Shown here piece by piece: positions 46,701 to 55,830 of a stretch of 64,000 nt of DNA. Source of the DNA: Hanleya hanleyi (lineage: Eukaryota > Mollusca > Polyplacophora > Lepidopleurida > Hanleyidae); the NCBI GenBank assembly GCA_036873755.1, contig JAVTVY010025297.1:50448-114447 (forward strand), given 5' to 3'. The notes beneath the pieces are model-generated. The model saw nothing but the letters and a program-made list of their open reading frames with translations, made no database searches and was not told where the DNA came from. The stretch's first letter is position 1, and the number at the start of each line of letters is the position of its first letter. Made by a program: the position numbers and the translations under genes.

Positions 46701-46905
46701 ATCTGCTATACACAACTATCCAACCAGACAGGCCAACCTTAATTTATACAGGCCGTTTTACAAATCGCAACTCTCATTCTATTCTTGTAAAATAAAGGGA
46801 CCCCGATTATGGAATTCACTACCCGTCAGCCTGAAATCTTGCGCCTCCAAGTCTGTTTTTAAATCTCGCCTAAAAAAAATCCTGTTAAACATTGTGACAC
46901 GGTAA
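43768..46905 (+). CDS. LINE ORF2: AP endonuclease and reverse transcriptase
   Basis: 1045 residues from ATG. APE-type endonuclease: IHFNARSLKKHY (about residue 97), GISESWMDP (about 125), GGGVILYIRDD, CVLMGDLNIDLF (about 235), LIDHIFTN, SDHFPVFH (about 305). Reverse transcriptase: GSPGIDGFRMSLLKP, NYRPISVLPCLSKIFEKLV, motif A FLDLSKAFDTVNHDIL (about 675), motif B GVPQGSILGPILFLIYIND (about 735), motif C LFADDTSAI with the FADD catalytic pair (about 766). C-terminus GPRLWNSLP and FKSRLKK as in CR1/L2/Rex1-group proteins; no RNase H. It nicks target DNA and primes cDNA from the nick. All key residues are present and there is no break, so it could be active. Confidence 0.9.
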   Translation: MSVLEHLPFFHEQDIDLEADLNPDDDTFLADFENMCFNPLQLNIPENSNYVTDDTEGELSHWNEISSYQSNYYFEDTFRSHISSNNLSDTSTLSVIHFNARSLKKHYTEIIALIQNLNFRFTAIGISESWMDPATEELYIIPGYKPFPLSRQKRKGGGVILYIRDDIMKCSARNDLSTIDPNGEFESLFVEATDTHNSYIIGIIYRPPGKNVDYFNTRILDTLNTLKPEKKKCVLMGDLNIDLFKTSIHGPSKQFYETMKSFYLFPKITKPTRVKSRSATLIDHIFTNFHEDDRCSGILLSDISDHFPVFHISQCDHTFTTEEQTIVYRLINSNQQCLFKEKLEKINWSNVTEEVLNVDEAMGTFIDNFTPIYDECFPVRTKSTPKQRINKPWITPGVIKSIHEKNKLYRLHLTNKQPENTMQYRLYRNKLNHTLRHAKKKYYEDEFNKHNNNIKETWKVINNLMERRKQNTLPSNFIINGNETTKSSEIANYFNDYFCSIASELATRIPPSRTDFRTFLTRDHPEQFLLNPCTPDEIKTVIAELKNGSPGIDGFRMSLLKPVSNIIASPLSHLVNLSFELGKIPNILKAAKVTPVYKSGDKNLASNYRPISVLPCLSKIFEKLVAIRMTFYLEAYEIISPSQFGFRANHSTCDAVSSLYDKLINAKEDKKFTVAMFLDLSKAFDTVNHDILLDKLEHYGFRGIANDWFRSYLSSRSQRVCYNNVLSTSRNINCGVPQGSILGPILFLIYINDICNASNCLDIILFADDTSAILSDTNHEHLIATMSNELIKLHDWFSCNLLSLNVKKTKYMLIKPARSTIHVSHKLIIDGNELECVNTFKFLGIIFSDKLTWQSHIGSLCSKLSRNIGILNNIKNCVNRKTLIILYYSLFYSYVSYCSMVWANTYPTHLQPLILLQKRLIRIVTSSTRLAHTGNLFLELNILPIHKINDYLILIFAHKFFYHSVFLPSSLQNYFTKLSAIHNYPTRQANLNLYRPFYKSQLSFYSCKIKGPRLWNSLPVSLKSCASKSVFKSRLKKILLNIVTR

Positions 46906-47369
46906 CCGGGTATACGTAAACTAATTGTAACCGATGTCTTACTAGTTATTTATTTACTCTGTACTCTCCTGCAATCTGTGAGTATTCATCCGACCTTCTT
47001 TATCACTAGTTTAGCATGCTTGGTTGTCTATCCAGCGCGTCACGTCTATTTATGTATTTTTGCAACAACTAAATGTTCTCGTCCTAAGCATTGATTTCTC
47101 GACAAATTAGCAACAGTGGTGCTTATACCTTATTCACCGCCTCTGTATATATAATAACATTTCCATGATTTGTATATAATTTTATTTCCACAAAAACTAT
47201 ATATAGTCCTGTCGCTGAAATTAGCCTATGTATATTCACTTGTTAATTCGGGATAGAACAAGCCCCCTGGGGTTTTATTCCCGCCACATATGCGGCTAAC
47301 TACTCATTCCTGTACATTCTGCATATCTGTTTTGTATTGCTGTGTGGTGAATAAATATTCATTCATTCA
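46906..47369 (+). other. LINE 3' UTR and ATTC tail
   Basis: Contains 'gccccctggggttttattcc' and ends in 'gtggtgaataaatattc' followed by three to four ATTC units (47356-47373). The ATTC tail marks the LINE 3' end. The 116-codon frame at 47290-47640 crosses the LINE/flank junction and is rejected as a gene. Confidence 0.7.
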
Positions 47370-47373
47370 TTCA

Positions 47374-47956
47374 TATATCTCCAATTATTGCGGTATGAAA
47401 AATATTTTCTTTGTATTTACAATGTGCGAACCTGGTGACTTCATATATCGCCAATGTCGTCTAATGAATGAATTCGAACATCTAGAGACAATATCTATAC
47501 ATAAAACGCAATGTTCGCGCAGGTCAGGTGTAAGAAACGAAAGAGTTCAAGCTGCTGTAAGTATTGTCAGTTGTTTGCGCGTGGCTCCCAATGTGGGGTC
47601 CTGCTATGGGCGGAATGAATATAAATATTTCAGAGAATGAAGTGTTTTATTTGTTGTCTAGATTTAATTACATACGCTCAGTCATCTTGTTTAAATATCC
47701 TTTAAACTAATTTAGCAGATGTACACACAGCCTTGCTAGCAGTTGATATGGACCCTGTGGACCCTCAACACCTCTCCACCCTTTAAATATGCATAGGCTG
47801 TGAATATTCCGATTCTTCTTTACTTCTATTCATATCTCCCTCTGCTCTCTCATTGCTATTTATTATTTAATTATTTATTTTAAAATTTAGCTCTTGTAAA
47901 GATCTTAAATGAACGAAGAAATATACCGTGAAATTAAACATTAAGTTGATGGACCG
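47374..47956 (+). repeat. Segmental duplication block A (right part)
   Basis: 47490-47810 is collinear with 63585-63910: 'gaaacgaaagag', 'ggctcccaatgtggg', 'tgttttatttgt(t/c)gtctag', 'cagcagttgatatggaccc' and 'aatatgcataggctgtgaat'. Similarity breaks at about 47803 and resumes at about 51230, so the intervening 3.4 kb (including foldback F2) is extra in block A. Confidence 0.7.
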
Positions 47957-47999
47957 CAAAATTACGGAAGCGTATTAGTGCCAGTGTGAAAAAAAAAAT

Positions 48000-48165
48000 T
48001 CCGAGATTTATCTCCTAATTAGGACATAATATCTCCTAATTAGGAGAAAATTATCTCCTAATTAGGACTTATTATCTCCTAATTAGGAGATTAGGTGATA
48101 ATTATCTCCTAATTAGGACTTATCTCCTAATTAGGACTTAATATCTCCTAATTAGGAGATAATTA
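48000..48165. repeat. TAATTA-centred palindrome array, left arm
   Basis: Seven copies of (A)TCTCCTAATTAGGA(GAT) or its CTTA-spaced variant, spaced about 20-25 bp. Confidence 0.9.
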
Positions 48166-48367
48166 TCTATGGGCTATAGGATACAAGGTGCACCAAAGGT
48201 GTGTGTGCGCATGCGTACGATGACGTCACTTCCGAGCACCGAGAGCTCCAAGCTCAAGCTCCGAAGCTCCGGGAGTGAGGCATGCCCAACGCTCGTCTTA
48301 AGGCAGTAATGCCCTAAACGCAGTGACGCTCTAACGCTAGTGGGTGAGTGAGCGAGTGAGTGGGTGA

Positions 48368-48628
48368 ATGCGCGGGCTTCGAGATCCCGACTGCCCCATC
48401 CACGAGTTGAATGGCGACCCCACGCACAGGTCCATCATGAAGACCAAGCGTCACTTGGAAGAGTATATGGGGTTACCACCCACCGAGGCTCTGGAAAATG
48501 CAATCAGAATGCGCAAACAGCTGTTTCAGGACATGCTGACTGAACGGTATCCTGGCCTGCCGGCAATGCTTAGGTCACACCGAAAGAAGATTGAAGGAAG
48601 GCTTCTGATTGGACAAGAGCCTACTTGA
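48368..48628 (+). CDS. Cargo ORF of foldback F2, function unknown
   Basis: 86 residues from ATG, GC-richer than its surroundings. Pro- and charge-rich start (RDPDCPIHELNGDP), then a helical, basic-acidic middle (MKTKRHLEEYMGLPPTEALE, NAIRMRKQLFQDMLTERYPG) and a basic end (LRSHRKKIEGR). I recognise no family. Its last ~30 nt and 3' UTR, including AATAAA, match those of the zinc-finger ORF in foldback F1 almost base for base, although the upstream coding parts are unrelated. It may be a fragment of a longer captured gene. No TATAAA-type box is clear upstream. Confidence 0.45.
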   Translation: MRGLRDPDCPIHELNGDPTHRSIMKTKRHLEEYMGLPPTEALENAIRMRKQLFQDMLTERYPGLPAMLRSHRKKIEGRLLIGQEPT

Positions 48629-48682
48629 AGTATAAACATACCCAACGCGGCTCACCCAGGATGGGTATGATGTACTGGAGGG

Positions 48683-48693
48683 GGAAATAAAAT
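48683..48693 (+). terminator. Poly(A) signal of the F2 cargo ORF
   Basis: 'aaataaaatgattgacctgt' about 60 nt after the stop, the same block as at 34680-34700. Confidence 0.5.
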
Positions 48694-49164
48694 GATTGAC
48701 CTGTCATCCTTGTTGTTTTCTCAACGGTATCATGGTATTATGACGCAAGGGAATCGACCACCAGCGTATTAAAATCTCGTTGACAAGGGACTACTTTCTG
48801 TGCGCGGAGGCTTCTCCACGGACATGACCGCATCACCGTCGTACATGACCGTATCACCCCGGAGGAATACATCCTCAGACGTCAATTGTGGTCACGTGAC
48901 CGGAAGTGGCCTTTGCCGGAACTATAGCGACCTTGACCGTTCCATTGGGGTAAACCTTTCTTTGCATAACAACCTATCGCATGCTGATAGAAAAATACGA
49001 ACGTAGCGTGCAAGATCTATGGCGCTACGTTTCGTAACTTGTGTCTAATACCGGGGCTAGGGGCCGTATGAACCCATGCACTTCAAGATCCTCATAGTAC
49101 TCATATGAACAGTCACAATCAAAGCGTGACTGAGATACATCATTCTTTAGATGACGACTTTACA

Positions 49165-49430
49165 ATGAATATTATGGATTAAGAATACTGATCAGCGATA
49201 CGAATTTGATATTTTTGGAACATCATGATGTCTTGCCGGCATCATTGAAAACTGTTGACCGCTTCTCTCTTGCAGGAAACAAGCCTATGTTTATGTATAC
49301 TATGATTGTCTTTTTGAATTTGGTCCTAATACTGTTATTGGAATATGGAATAGGTCTTTGGATTATGGACGCGGATATTCTCTAATGGACGACGGCTGGA
49401 TTACGAATGACGGACTAGACGCCTGTAATT
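49165..49430 (-). repeat. Inverted piece of the tandem unit inside F2
   Basis: 'ggattaagaatactgatcag' through 'ggacgacggctg(g)a' is the reverse complement of 17200-17430 in unit 2 (and 6420-6630, 25920-26140). So a unit fragment was carried into F2, or the unit itself contains a mobile sequence. Confidence 0.75.
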
Positions 49431-49541
49431 GCACCCCTCTCAACTAAAAGTGGTTTGGTCAACGGTCAAGTTGAGCCGGGGCTACGGTGCTTTGCATACT
49501 ACTCACGATATAGCTGATAAATGGGGCAACAACCGATCACA

Positions 49542-49885
49542 ATTATCTCCTAATTAGGAGATATTAAGTCCTAATTAGGAGATAATAAGTCCTAATTAGG
49601 AGATAATTATCACCTAATTAGGAGATAATAAGTCCTAATTAGGAGATAAGTCCTAATTAGGAGATAATTATCACCTAATTAGGAGATAATTATTTCCTAG
49701 TTAGGAGATCAGTCCTAATTAGGAGATAATTATCTCCTAATTAGGAGATAATTTTCTCCTAATTAGGAGATATTAAGTCCTAATTAGGAGATAATAAGTC
49801 CTAATTAGGAGATAATTTTCTCCTAATTAGGAGATATTATGTCCTAATTAGGAGATATTATGTCCTAATTAGGAGATAAATCTCG
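49542..49885. repeat. TAATTA-centred palindrome array, right arm
   Basis: About 16 copies of CTAATTAGGAGATAAT-type units, many perfect as TCCTAATTAGGA. Inverted counterpart of the left array at 48000-48165 but about twice as long. Confidence 0.9.
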
Positions 49886-50346
49886 GGAATTTTTTTTTCA
49901 CACTGGCACTAATACGCTTCCGTACAAAATCCGTATGGGAAGCGGCCCTTCAATCTGATTAAAACCAGACCTAAAAATAACGCTCTTCATCTCTCTTGTC
50001 GCTGATTTTAGATCTCAGTCTAACACTGGGGTTTCCGTATTAGGAGACAGATCTAGGTCGCGTGCATACGATACCGGTACCTCGTGTTGCGATGTGGGGG
50101 CGAAAGGCCTACGATAAGGAAAATAAAACTCATCTTCTCAGATATTTTAGCTTGTTTTGTCAGATCGACATATTATTCTCTAGAAACGATGATTATGTTC
50201 GATTAACATAAATGGAATTTAGACATATGGATGTAATGAGGCATAAATCACGAGGCCAATATGTCTCCGCCGCCACGGCTGTGGTCTGAGCTTGCGCTTC
50301 AGGACCGTCTCATGTTGTGGATTGGGGAAGACAGGCGTTCCATGTG

Positions 50347-50876
50347 TGTCACCCTGAACTTTATTCTAATTTTGTCTGATGTTAGTCTGTCATACCACAT
50401 GTCATTTAGTCACCCTAACCCTGACCTCCATGGTCATTCTAATTTTCACTCATTACTTCATTCATGTAACATGCGTAAACGCGAGTCGTATTGGTCGCTT
50501 TATTTACGCGACGGTATGTCGTTTTCATATAGCAATCGGCGGTAGGATTTATTCTGCGTGTCTGTTACCATTACAAATTATTCTGTGTCGCATAACAACG
50601 GGTTGAATTCCTATTAGACTAATTTGTTGAAACTGCGTGGTTGGGACAGCATATAAACCCCCTGTCTTAGACCTCTACGTGTGCAGATTCATGTTAGAGC
50701 GGTCTTGTGTGAGCGTCTTCACGACGTCTACCGATTGTCCTTTCAGGTTTCTCGCCTGGACTAAGACGTCTGAATTGCTAAATAAAGAATCCTCATCATG
50801 TTACGGACTCCCACTGTTTCCTTTGTTTGGTGCAACACTCGTCCGCCTAACACCACGAATATAATTATCCGTGACA
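50347..50876 (+). mobile_element. Candidate solo LTR
   Basis: Starts TGTCAC and ends GTGACA, short inverted ends of LTR type. Inside, TATAAA at 50652-50657 is followed about 125 nt later by AATAAA at 50781-50786 and a T/G-rich stretch, the order of promoter and poly(A) signal in an LTR. No target duplication could be confirmed, and no internal retroelement genes flank it. The 94-codon frame at 50261-50545 has no motif. Confidence 0.35.
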
Positions 50877-50934
50877 TGGAAAGTAAAAATCATCTTCTCA
50901 TATATTTTATGAATATGTTATTGTCTATGACCAA

Positions 50935-51188
50935 TGATGTGAGTGAGTGAATAAAATTTAACGTCGCTTTCAACATTATTTCAGCCAAAATCACGACGAA
51001 CCAACTAAGCACCACCCAGCCCAGTTGTGTTCCTGCTACTTCAAAGAATAAATCTTTGAAGCAGCATGGAACCAGACACCCTCCATCCACCCTATAAAAC
51101 AATGAGGACAGTGCACAAGACACGGACAGGACCCTAACATGGTGCAATATAGACAAGTTATATTACAGTGCTAAACATCACATTATGG
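50935..51188 (+). mobile_element. SINE-like element (forward copy)
   Basis: 'gtgagtgagtgaataaaatt' and 'taacgtcgctttcaacatta' open it; 'cgaaccaactaagcaccacc', 'gcacaagacacggacaggac' and 'acagtgctaaacatcacatt' follow. Reverse copy at 6680-6932. No RNA pol III boxes are obvious, so the head type is undetermined. Confidence 0.6.
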
Positions 51189-51194
51189 AATTGT

Positions 51195-52820
51195 TTTAAG
51201 ATCTGGATTTAATCAATTACAATTTCAATAAATATTCATCTTTTCCGTGTGACATCACTTCCTCCTCCTTGGACATAAAAATACAGTGTGTCAACCTTTT
51301 GCAAATTTGAACCTGTTTAAGAATTGATCGAATAGGCCGTCACAGGGTTACCTTATTAGCATATGAAGTTCATCTCAAATGTAACCGGAAGTATCATAAC
51401 TAGATCAGTTAGAAGGCTATGCCGTTCATTTTTTCATCTTTATGGACCTCTAAAATTGTTTTCATCCTACCGGTCTCTGAAATACACGCCTTCGCGGTCA
51501 TCTGAAAATAGCAAAAACCGCCATGTTTCCTTTCCATAGTGCAATGCGAACCAGAGTAAAAATTTTCCCCACGCATATTCAAAGAATATTTTACATGATT
51601 TCTTGAGACTTCTTTCACTCTAGAACAGTTCAGTGATATTTCAGGTCCCTGTCAGCTTCTGACAATGTATATAAACAAACTTATGACAGTGGTTTTCCCG
51701 GGCTCCCATGTTGGAGGCATTGCTGTATCTGAATCTTGTTCCTGAAAAAGGGGCAATAACCCTTCATTTTTGCCACTTTCAGACGACCGGCAAGTCACTT
51801 ATTTTTCAGACACGTCTGATGCTATTTGATATGTCATACTCAACAATACGTTGCCTGGCAGTGCCCGTGCGCCATGCAGCTGTCAAATTTGCCGGACTGA
51901 GCGCCGCGCCCATTCACTTAACATGGGAAAGAACAGAAAACTGACATTTATGTAAAATTTACAACGAGCTTGTACGTAAGAATAACATACCCAACAATCC
52001 GCCGTTTACAAGTATACCATGTCGGTTCCGTATTCATTTTAAAATCCGGATATTCAGCTCAGATGTGGAACCTCTTGCCATTGATTGTCCTGATTTTTTT
52101 ATATTTCAAACATAAACGCCAACGAAACGAACCGAACAAAATAGAATAAATTTTATTGCACATCATTTTTTGCCCAGATTTTGGCTAAAAAACGCCTACA
52201 TAAATATATTAAAACGAACCTACATTAAAACTCGTCGAAAGAAACGTACATAGTGATACGTACACATGGGTCCACACATTAAAACACGATAAAACTACAA
52301 ATATAAATACATAAAAGGAAATATATAAAATTAGAACAGAGACACAGATAAACACTTCGAATAAACGTAACAATAAAAGCGAGGTGCAAAATGATGCCGG
52401 CGTACTGATAAGAAGTCATATAACCCCACATACAAATATACTGACTGCATATTTCTAAACACATCGCAAGAACCACAAGTGATCCGTGTGATGATTTGTA
52501 TCCATGCCGCGCTTTATTGTAGCTGTTCATGCGGACATATTGAATGCTATGACCACACGGTCTCTAGCACCGGCTTGAGCGGTATACGATACAAATATTT
52601 CAGAGCGATGTAATAGCCCTATCATGTCATCCGTTGGAAAATGATGAAATAAGTGACCGACGATAGTAAAAATGGCCCAATCGAGGAATTACTTAGTGAA
52701 TGCAAGTTCGTATTCAGAACAAATACCTGTGAGGTCCGACGCAACCTCGAGGTTGAGGTCATGTTTCAGACATCACACACACATGAGATAACATCTTTCA
52801 TGCGGCTTCTACCACATGTG
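51195..52820. other. Non-coding DNA at the 3' side of the zinc-finger gene
   Basis: 51230-51345 matches the end of block B (63915-63998). The rest shows nothing recognisable beyond AT-rich sequence near 52140-52360. Open frames of 67-83 codons have no motif. Confidence 0.5.
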
Positions 52821-52824
52821 TTCA

Positions 52825-54560
52825 AAATCACATTTATATCGTTTTTCGCCAATTAGAGTTCGTGCCTCTGAACGACTCTTCACTACAAACACAACGAACA
52901 TTTATATCGTTTCTCGCCAGAAGGAGTTCGTGCCTCTATTGGACTCTGCTCTACAAACACAATGGATATCAGGAGCCGCGGATCACATTTGAAAGTGGGG
53001 GGTCTAAACTCTATACCGGCTATGTTAAATGTTGGACTGGTGCTATCTAAGATAGGACTTATCACCCCCCCGCTCCGCGGCCCCTGATCACTTCTTGCCA
53101 ATAGAAATTCGTGCCTCTAAATGACTCTTTGTCTACAAACACAACGAACATTTATATCGTTTCTCGCCAGTAGGAGTTTGTACCTCTATTGGACTCTGCT
53201 CTACAAACGCAAGGAACAATTGTGTCGTTTCTCACCTCTGAATCACCCTCGTCTACAAACACAACTAACATTTATATCGTTTCTCGGTTATATTAATTCG
53301 TGCCTCTATTGGACTCCGCTCAACAAACACAATGAATATATATATCGTTTCTCGCCAGTAGGAGTACGTACCTCTATTGGACTCTGGTCTACAAACCCAA
53401 CGAACATTTATATCGATTCACGCCAGTAGGAGTTCGTGTCTCTATTTGAGCTCTGCTCTACAAACACAACGAACATTTATATCGTTTCTCAGTTATATTA
53501 ATTCGTACCACTATTGGACTTCGCTCAACAAACACAATGAATATATATATCGTTCCTCGCCAGTAGGAGTACGTGCCTCTATTGGACTCTGGTCTACAAA
53601 CCCAACGAACATTTATATCGATTCACGCCAGTGGGAGTTCGTGTCTCTATTTGAGCTCTGCTCTACAAACACAACAAACATTTATATCGTTTCTCGCCAG
53701 TAGGAGTTCGTGCCCCTATTGGGCTCCGCTCTACAAACACAACGAACATTTATATCGTTTCTCGCCAGTAGGAGTTCGTGTCTCTAAATGTCTCATGTCT
53801 ACAAACACAACGAACATTTGTATCGTTTCTCGCCAGTAGGAGTTCGTGCCTCTGCAAGATCTCTTTTCTACAAGTACAGTGAACACTGTATCTCGCCAGC
53901 AGGAGTTCGCGCATCTGTAGGACTCGTTTATGCAGGCACACCGATAATTTGTATGGTTTAAGTCCAGTATAACTTTGTGTCTCTAAATGATTCTGTTAAT
54001 TGAACATATATGCATTATTTCTCGCAGAGTCTGTGTCACTGAAGGTTTGTTCTACAAGCATCAATTCCTATACGCCTCGAACACTACCCTTTACCATCGG
54101 CATTTACAAACACCAGAAGCTCTCGTCAGTAAGCGTTATTTCGAGAAATACAATGAACACAATAAGGTCCTGCATTCCAGTTCACACAGCATCAGGCACA
54201 ATAAACATCTGTATGGTTCCTCCCCTATTTGAGTTCGTTCCTTGTACTTCAGGTTTCCGTTCAGTGCAATGCAGGATGCGCGAATATTATGCTTGTCTTG
54301 CAGTTCAATGTTGTACGGACACAAAGTTCATTTGTATTGTTTCTCACTACTATGATTTTTTCGTGAATCAGTCTCCTGTCTCTGCCGTACTGTAGAAGAC
54401 GAGGAAGATGTGCAAGGTTTCTAGTCAGTGGGACTTCGTTCGTGACGTATTAAACCTCCTTCACATGCGATATAATATCGAGACAAGGGACACTTGAACG
54501 GTCTCTCACTAGTATGAGTTAGTTCCTGGGTCTGTAGAATTTGTTTCGTTGTAATGCTGT
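52825..54560 (-). pseudogene. Decayed zinc-finger repeat array (68-bp minisatellite)
   Basis: On the minus strand each unit begins with the linker and first half of a finger (TGEKRYKCSLCL) and then runs into a stop. The units recur every 68 bp (e.g. 53132 to 53200, 53389 to 53457), whereas the intact fingers next door repeat every 84 bp. A 16-bp loss per unit therefore removed the frame, after which the shortened unit was amplified: 68 is not a multiple of three. Towards 53850-54560 the units are more varied and nearer 84 bp. It lies directly downstream of the intact array and is its former C-terminal part or a duplicate. Confidence 0.75.
52970..53086. mobile_element. 117-bp MITE in the decayed array
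   Basis: Inverted ends CAGGAGCCGCGG and CCGCGGCCCCTG; it interrupts one 68-bp unit between 'ggatat' and 'atcacttctt'. CAGGGGC ends recall hAT MITEs, but an 8-bp target duplication is not visible. Confidence 0.6.
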
Positions 54561-54627
54561 ACGGACACACGGTACATGCGTAGGTTTCGTGACAGCATGT
54601 TTTTACTCGTTCTGTTTTAGGTTATTT

Positions 54628-55830
54628 TTAAGTGTATTGTTGTACGGACACAGGGGGCATTTGAATCGGTTTCTCGTTAGTAAATGTATGGGAGCGTTCG
54701 TGCCTCTTTAAGTTTCCTTTCTGTGAACAGCGGTATGGACACAGGGGACACTTGAATGGCTTCTCGTTAGTATGACAGCGTTCGTGCTTCTCTAAGTTCC
54801 CTTTCTGTGAACAGCTGTATGGACACAAAGAGCATTTGAACGGTTTCTCGTCAGTATGAGAACGTTCGTGCTTCTGTAGTGTTCCTTTCCTGGTAGAGCT
54901 GTATGGACACATACGGCATTTGAACAATTTCTCGCTAGTGTGAGTTACTTTGTGTTTTTTTAAGTTTCCTTTCCGTGAACAGCTGTGTGGACACACGGGG
55001 CATTTGTATGGTTTCTCGCCAGTATGAGTTCGTGCGTGATTCTGTAAGATTCCTTTCTGTGAACAGCTGTATGGACACCAGGAACATTTGAATGGTTTCT
55101 CGCCAGTATGAGTTCGTTCGTGGATCTGCAAACGTTGTTTCGTTGTAGAGCTGTACGAACACACAGTACATTTGTAGGGTTTCATGCCAGAATGTTTTTT
55201 CTCGTGCTGTTTTAGGTTGCTTATCGCTGCAGTGTTATATGGACACAAGGGGCATTTAAACGGTTTTTCACTAGTATGACAACATTCGTGCCTCGTTAAG
55301 TGTCCTTTCTGTGAACAGCTGTAGGGACACACGGGGCATTTGAACGGTTTCTCTTTAGTATGACAGCGTTCATGCTTCAGTAAGTCCCCTTTCCTTGAAC
55401 AGCTGTATGGGCACACGGGACATTTGAACGATTTCTCGCGAGTATGTGTGCGTACATGGTTCTGTAAGTAATGTTTAAGTGTAGTGCTGTACCGACACAA
55501 GGGGCATTTATACGGTTTCTCAGCAGTATGAGTGATTTCATGCGTGCTCATGTCAGCTTCTGACACCGTACAATACGGGCAGATTTTACATTGGTATGAT
55601 CTCTGGTCTGTGTGTTCTTGCTCTTCCAGTAATGTTGAGTCTTTAGCAGAATGATGTAAAGATTCTCTGACTTTCAAAATACCCGGATTTAAACATTCAG
55701 CATTGCATTCAGTTTCACTTCCATGCACAAGGATTGATTTATACATTGCGACAGGAACAGGTCTGTCGGCTGACATCTCTTCTCCCAAACCTGGTTTCTG
55801 ATCAGTGAGGAGATAATCTGGAACAGTATC
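54628..55830 (-). CDS. Exon b of the zinc-finger gene (finger array)
   Basis: 400 codons. Finger fingertips vary while the backbones are near-identical (PYSCSQKGNL, PYSCSRKGDL, PYNTAAISNL), the pattern of recent tandem expansion. The knuckle form C-P-(V/L)-C-P-Y is shared by most fingers, so they belong to one subfamily. The listed stop is caused by the +1 shift at about 54655-54690; the fingers beyond it are out of frame. Confidence 0.8.
   Translation of the reverse strand, partial: DTVPDYLLTDQKPGLGEEMSADRPVPVAMYKSILVHGSETECNAECLNPGILKVRESLHHSAKDSTLLEEQEHTDQRSYQCKICPYCTVSEADMSTHEITHTAEKPYKCPLCRYSTTLKHYLQNHVRTHTREKSFKCPVCPYSCSRKGDLLKHERCHTKEKPFKCPVCPYSCSQKGHLTRHECCHTSEKPFKCPLCPYNTAAISNLKQHEKKHSGMKPYKCTVCSYSSTTKQRLQIHERTHTGEKPFKCSWCPYSCSQKGILQNHARTHTGEKPYKCPVCPHSCSRKGNLKKHKVTHTSEKLFKCRMCPYSSTRKGTLQKHERSHTDEKPFKCSLCPYSCSQKGNLEKHERCHTNEKPFKCPLCPYRCSQKGNLKRHERSHTFTNEKPIQMPPVSVQQYT

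Larger units (their letters stand above)
41460..47369 (+). mobile_element. CR1-group LINE retrotransposon, near full length, two intact ORFs
   Basis: Inserted in segmental duplication block A, whose paralogue at 62960-63430 lacks it. TTCATATAT occurs at 41451-41459 and again right after the 3' tail at 47370-47378, a probable 9-bp target duplication. The 3' end is an ATTC microsatellite instead of poly(A), as in CR1/L2-group elements. It contains ORF1 (41731-42534), a 1.2-kb spacer and ORF2 (43768-46905), both uninterrupted, so this insertion is young. The 5' UTR is short. Confidence 0.8.
47963..49924. mobile_element. Foldback element F2 (1.96 kb)
   Basis: CAAAAT flanks both sides (47957-47962, 49925-49930). 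Ends are inverted: TACGGAAGCGTATTAGTGCC and its complement, then an A9-10/T9 run, then arms made of a TAATTA-centred palindromic repeat (about 7 units on the left, 16 on the right). Between the arms lie an ORF with poly(A) signal (48368-48690), a segment shared with foldback F1 (48779-48960 with 37600-37930 and 37622-37677), and an inverted piece of the tandem unit (49165-49430). A six-base duplication is unlike F1's eight. No transposase. Confidence 0.75.

Noticed and set aside
47290..47640. 116-codon ORF
   Set aside because: Crosses the boundary between the LINE 3' tail and flanking DNA, so it cannot be an old gene; no motif.
48000..49885. CRISPR-like regularly spaced palindromes
   Set aside because: Spacers are only a few bases and repetitive, the repeats form two inverted arms of a transposon, and the genome is animal.
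53121..53839. Plus-strand frames with repeated LQTQRTFISF text
   Set aside because: They lie antisense to the decayed zinc-finger minisatellite and repeat with its 68-bp unit.
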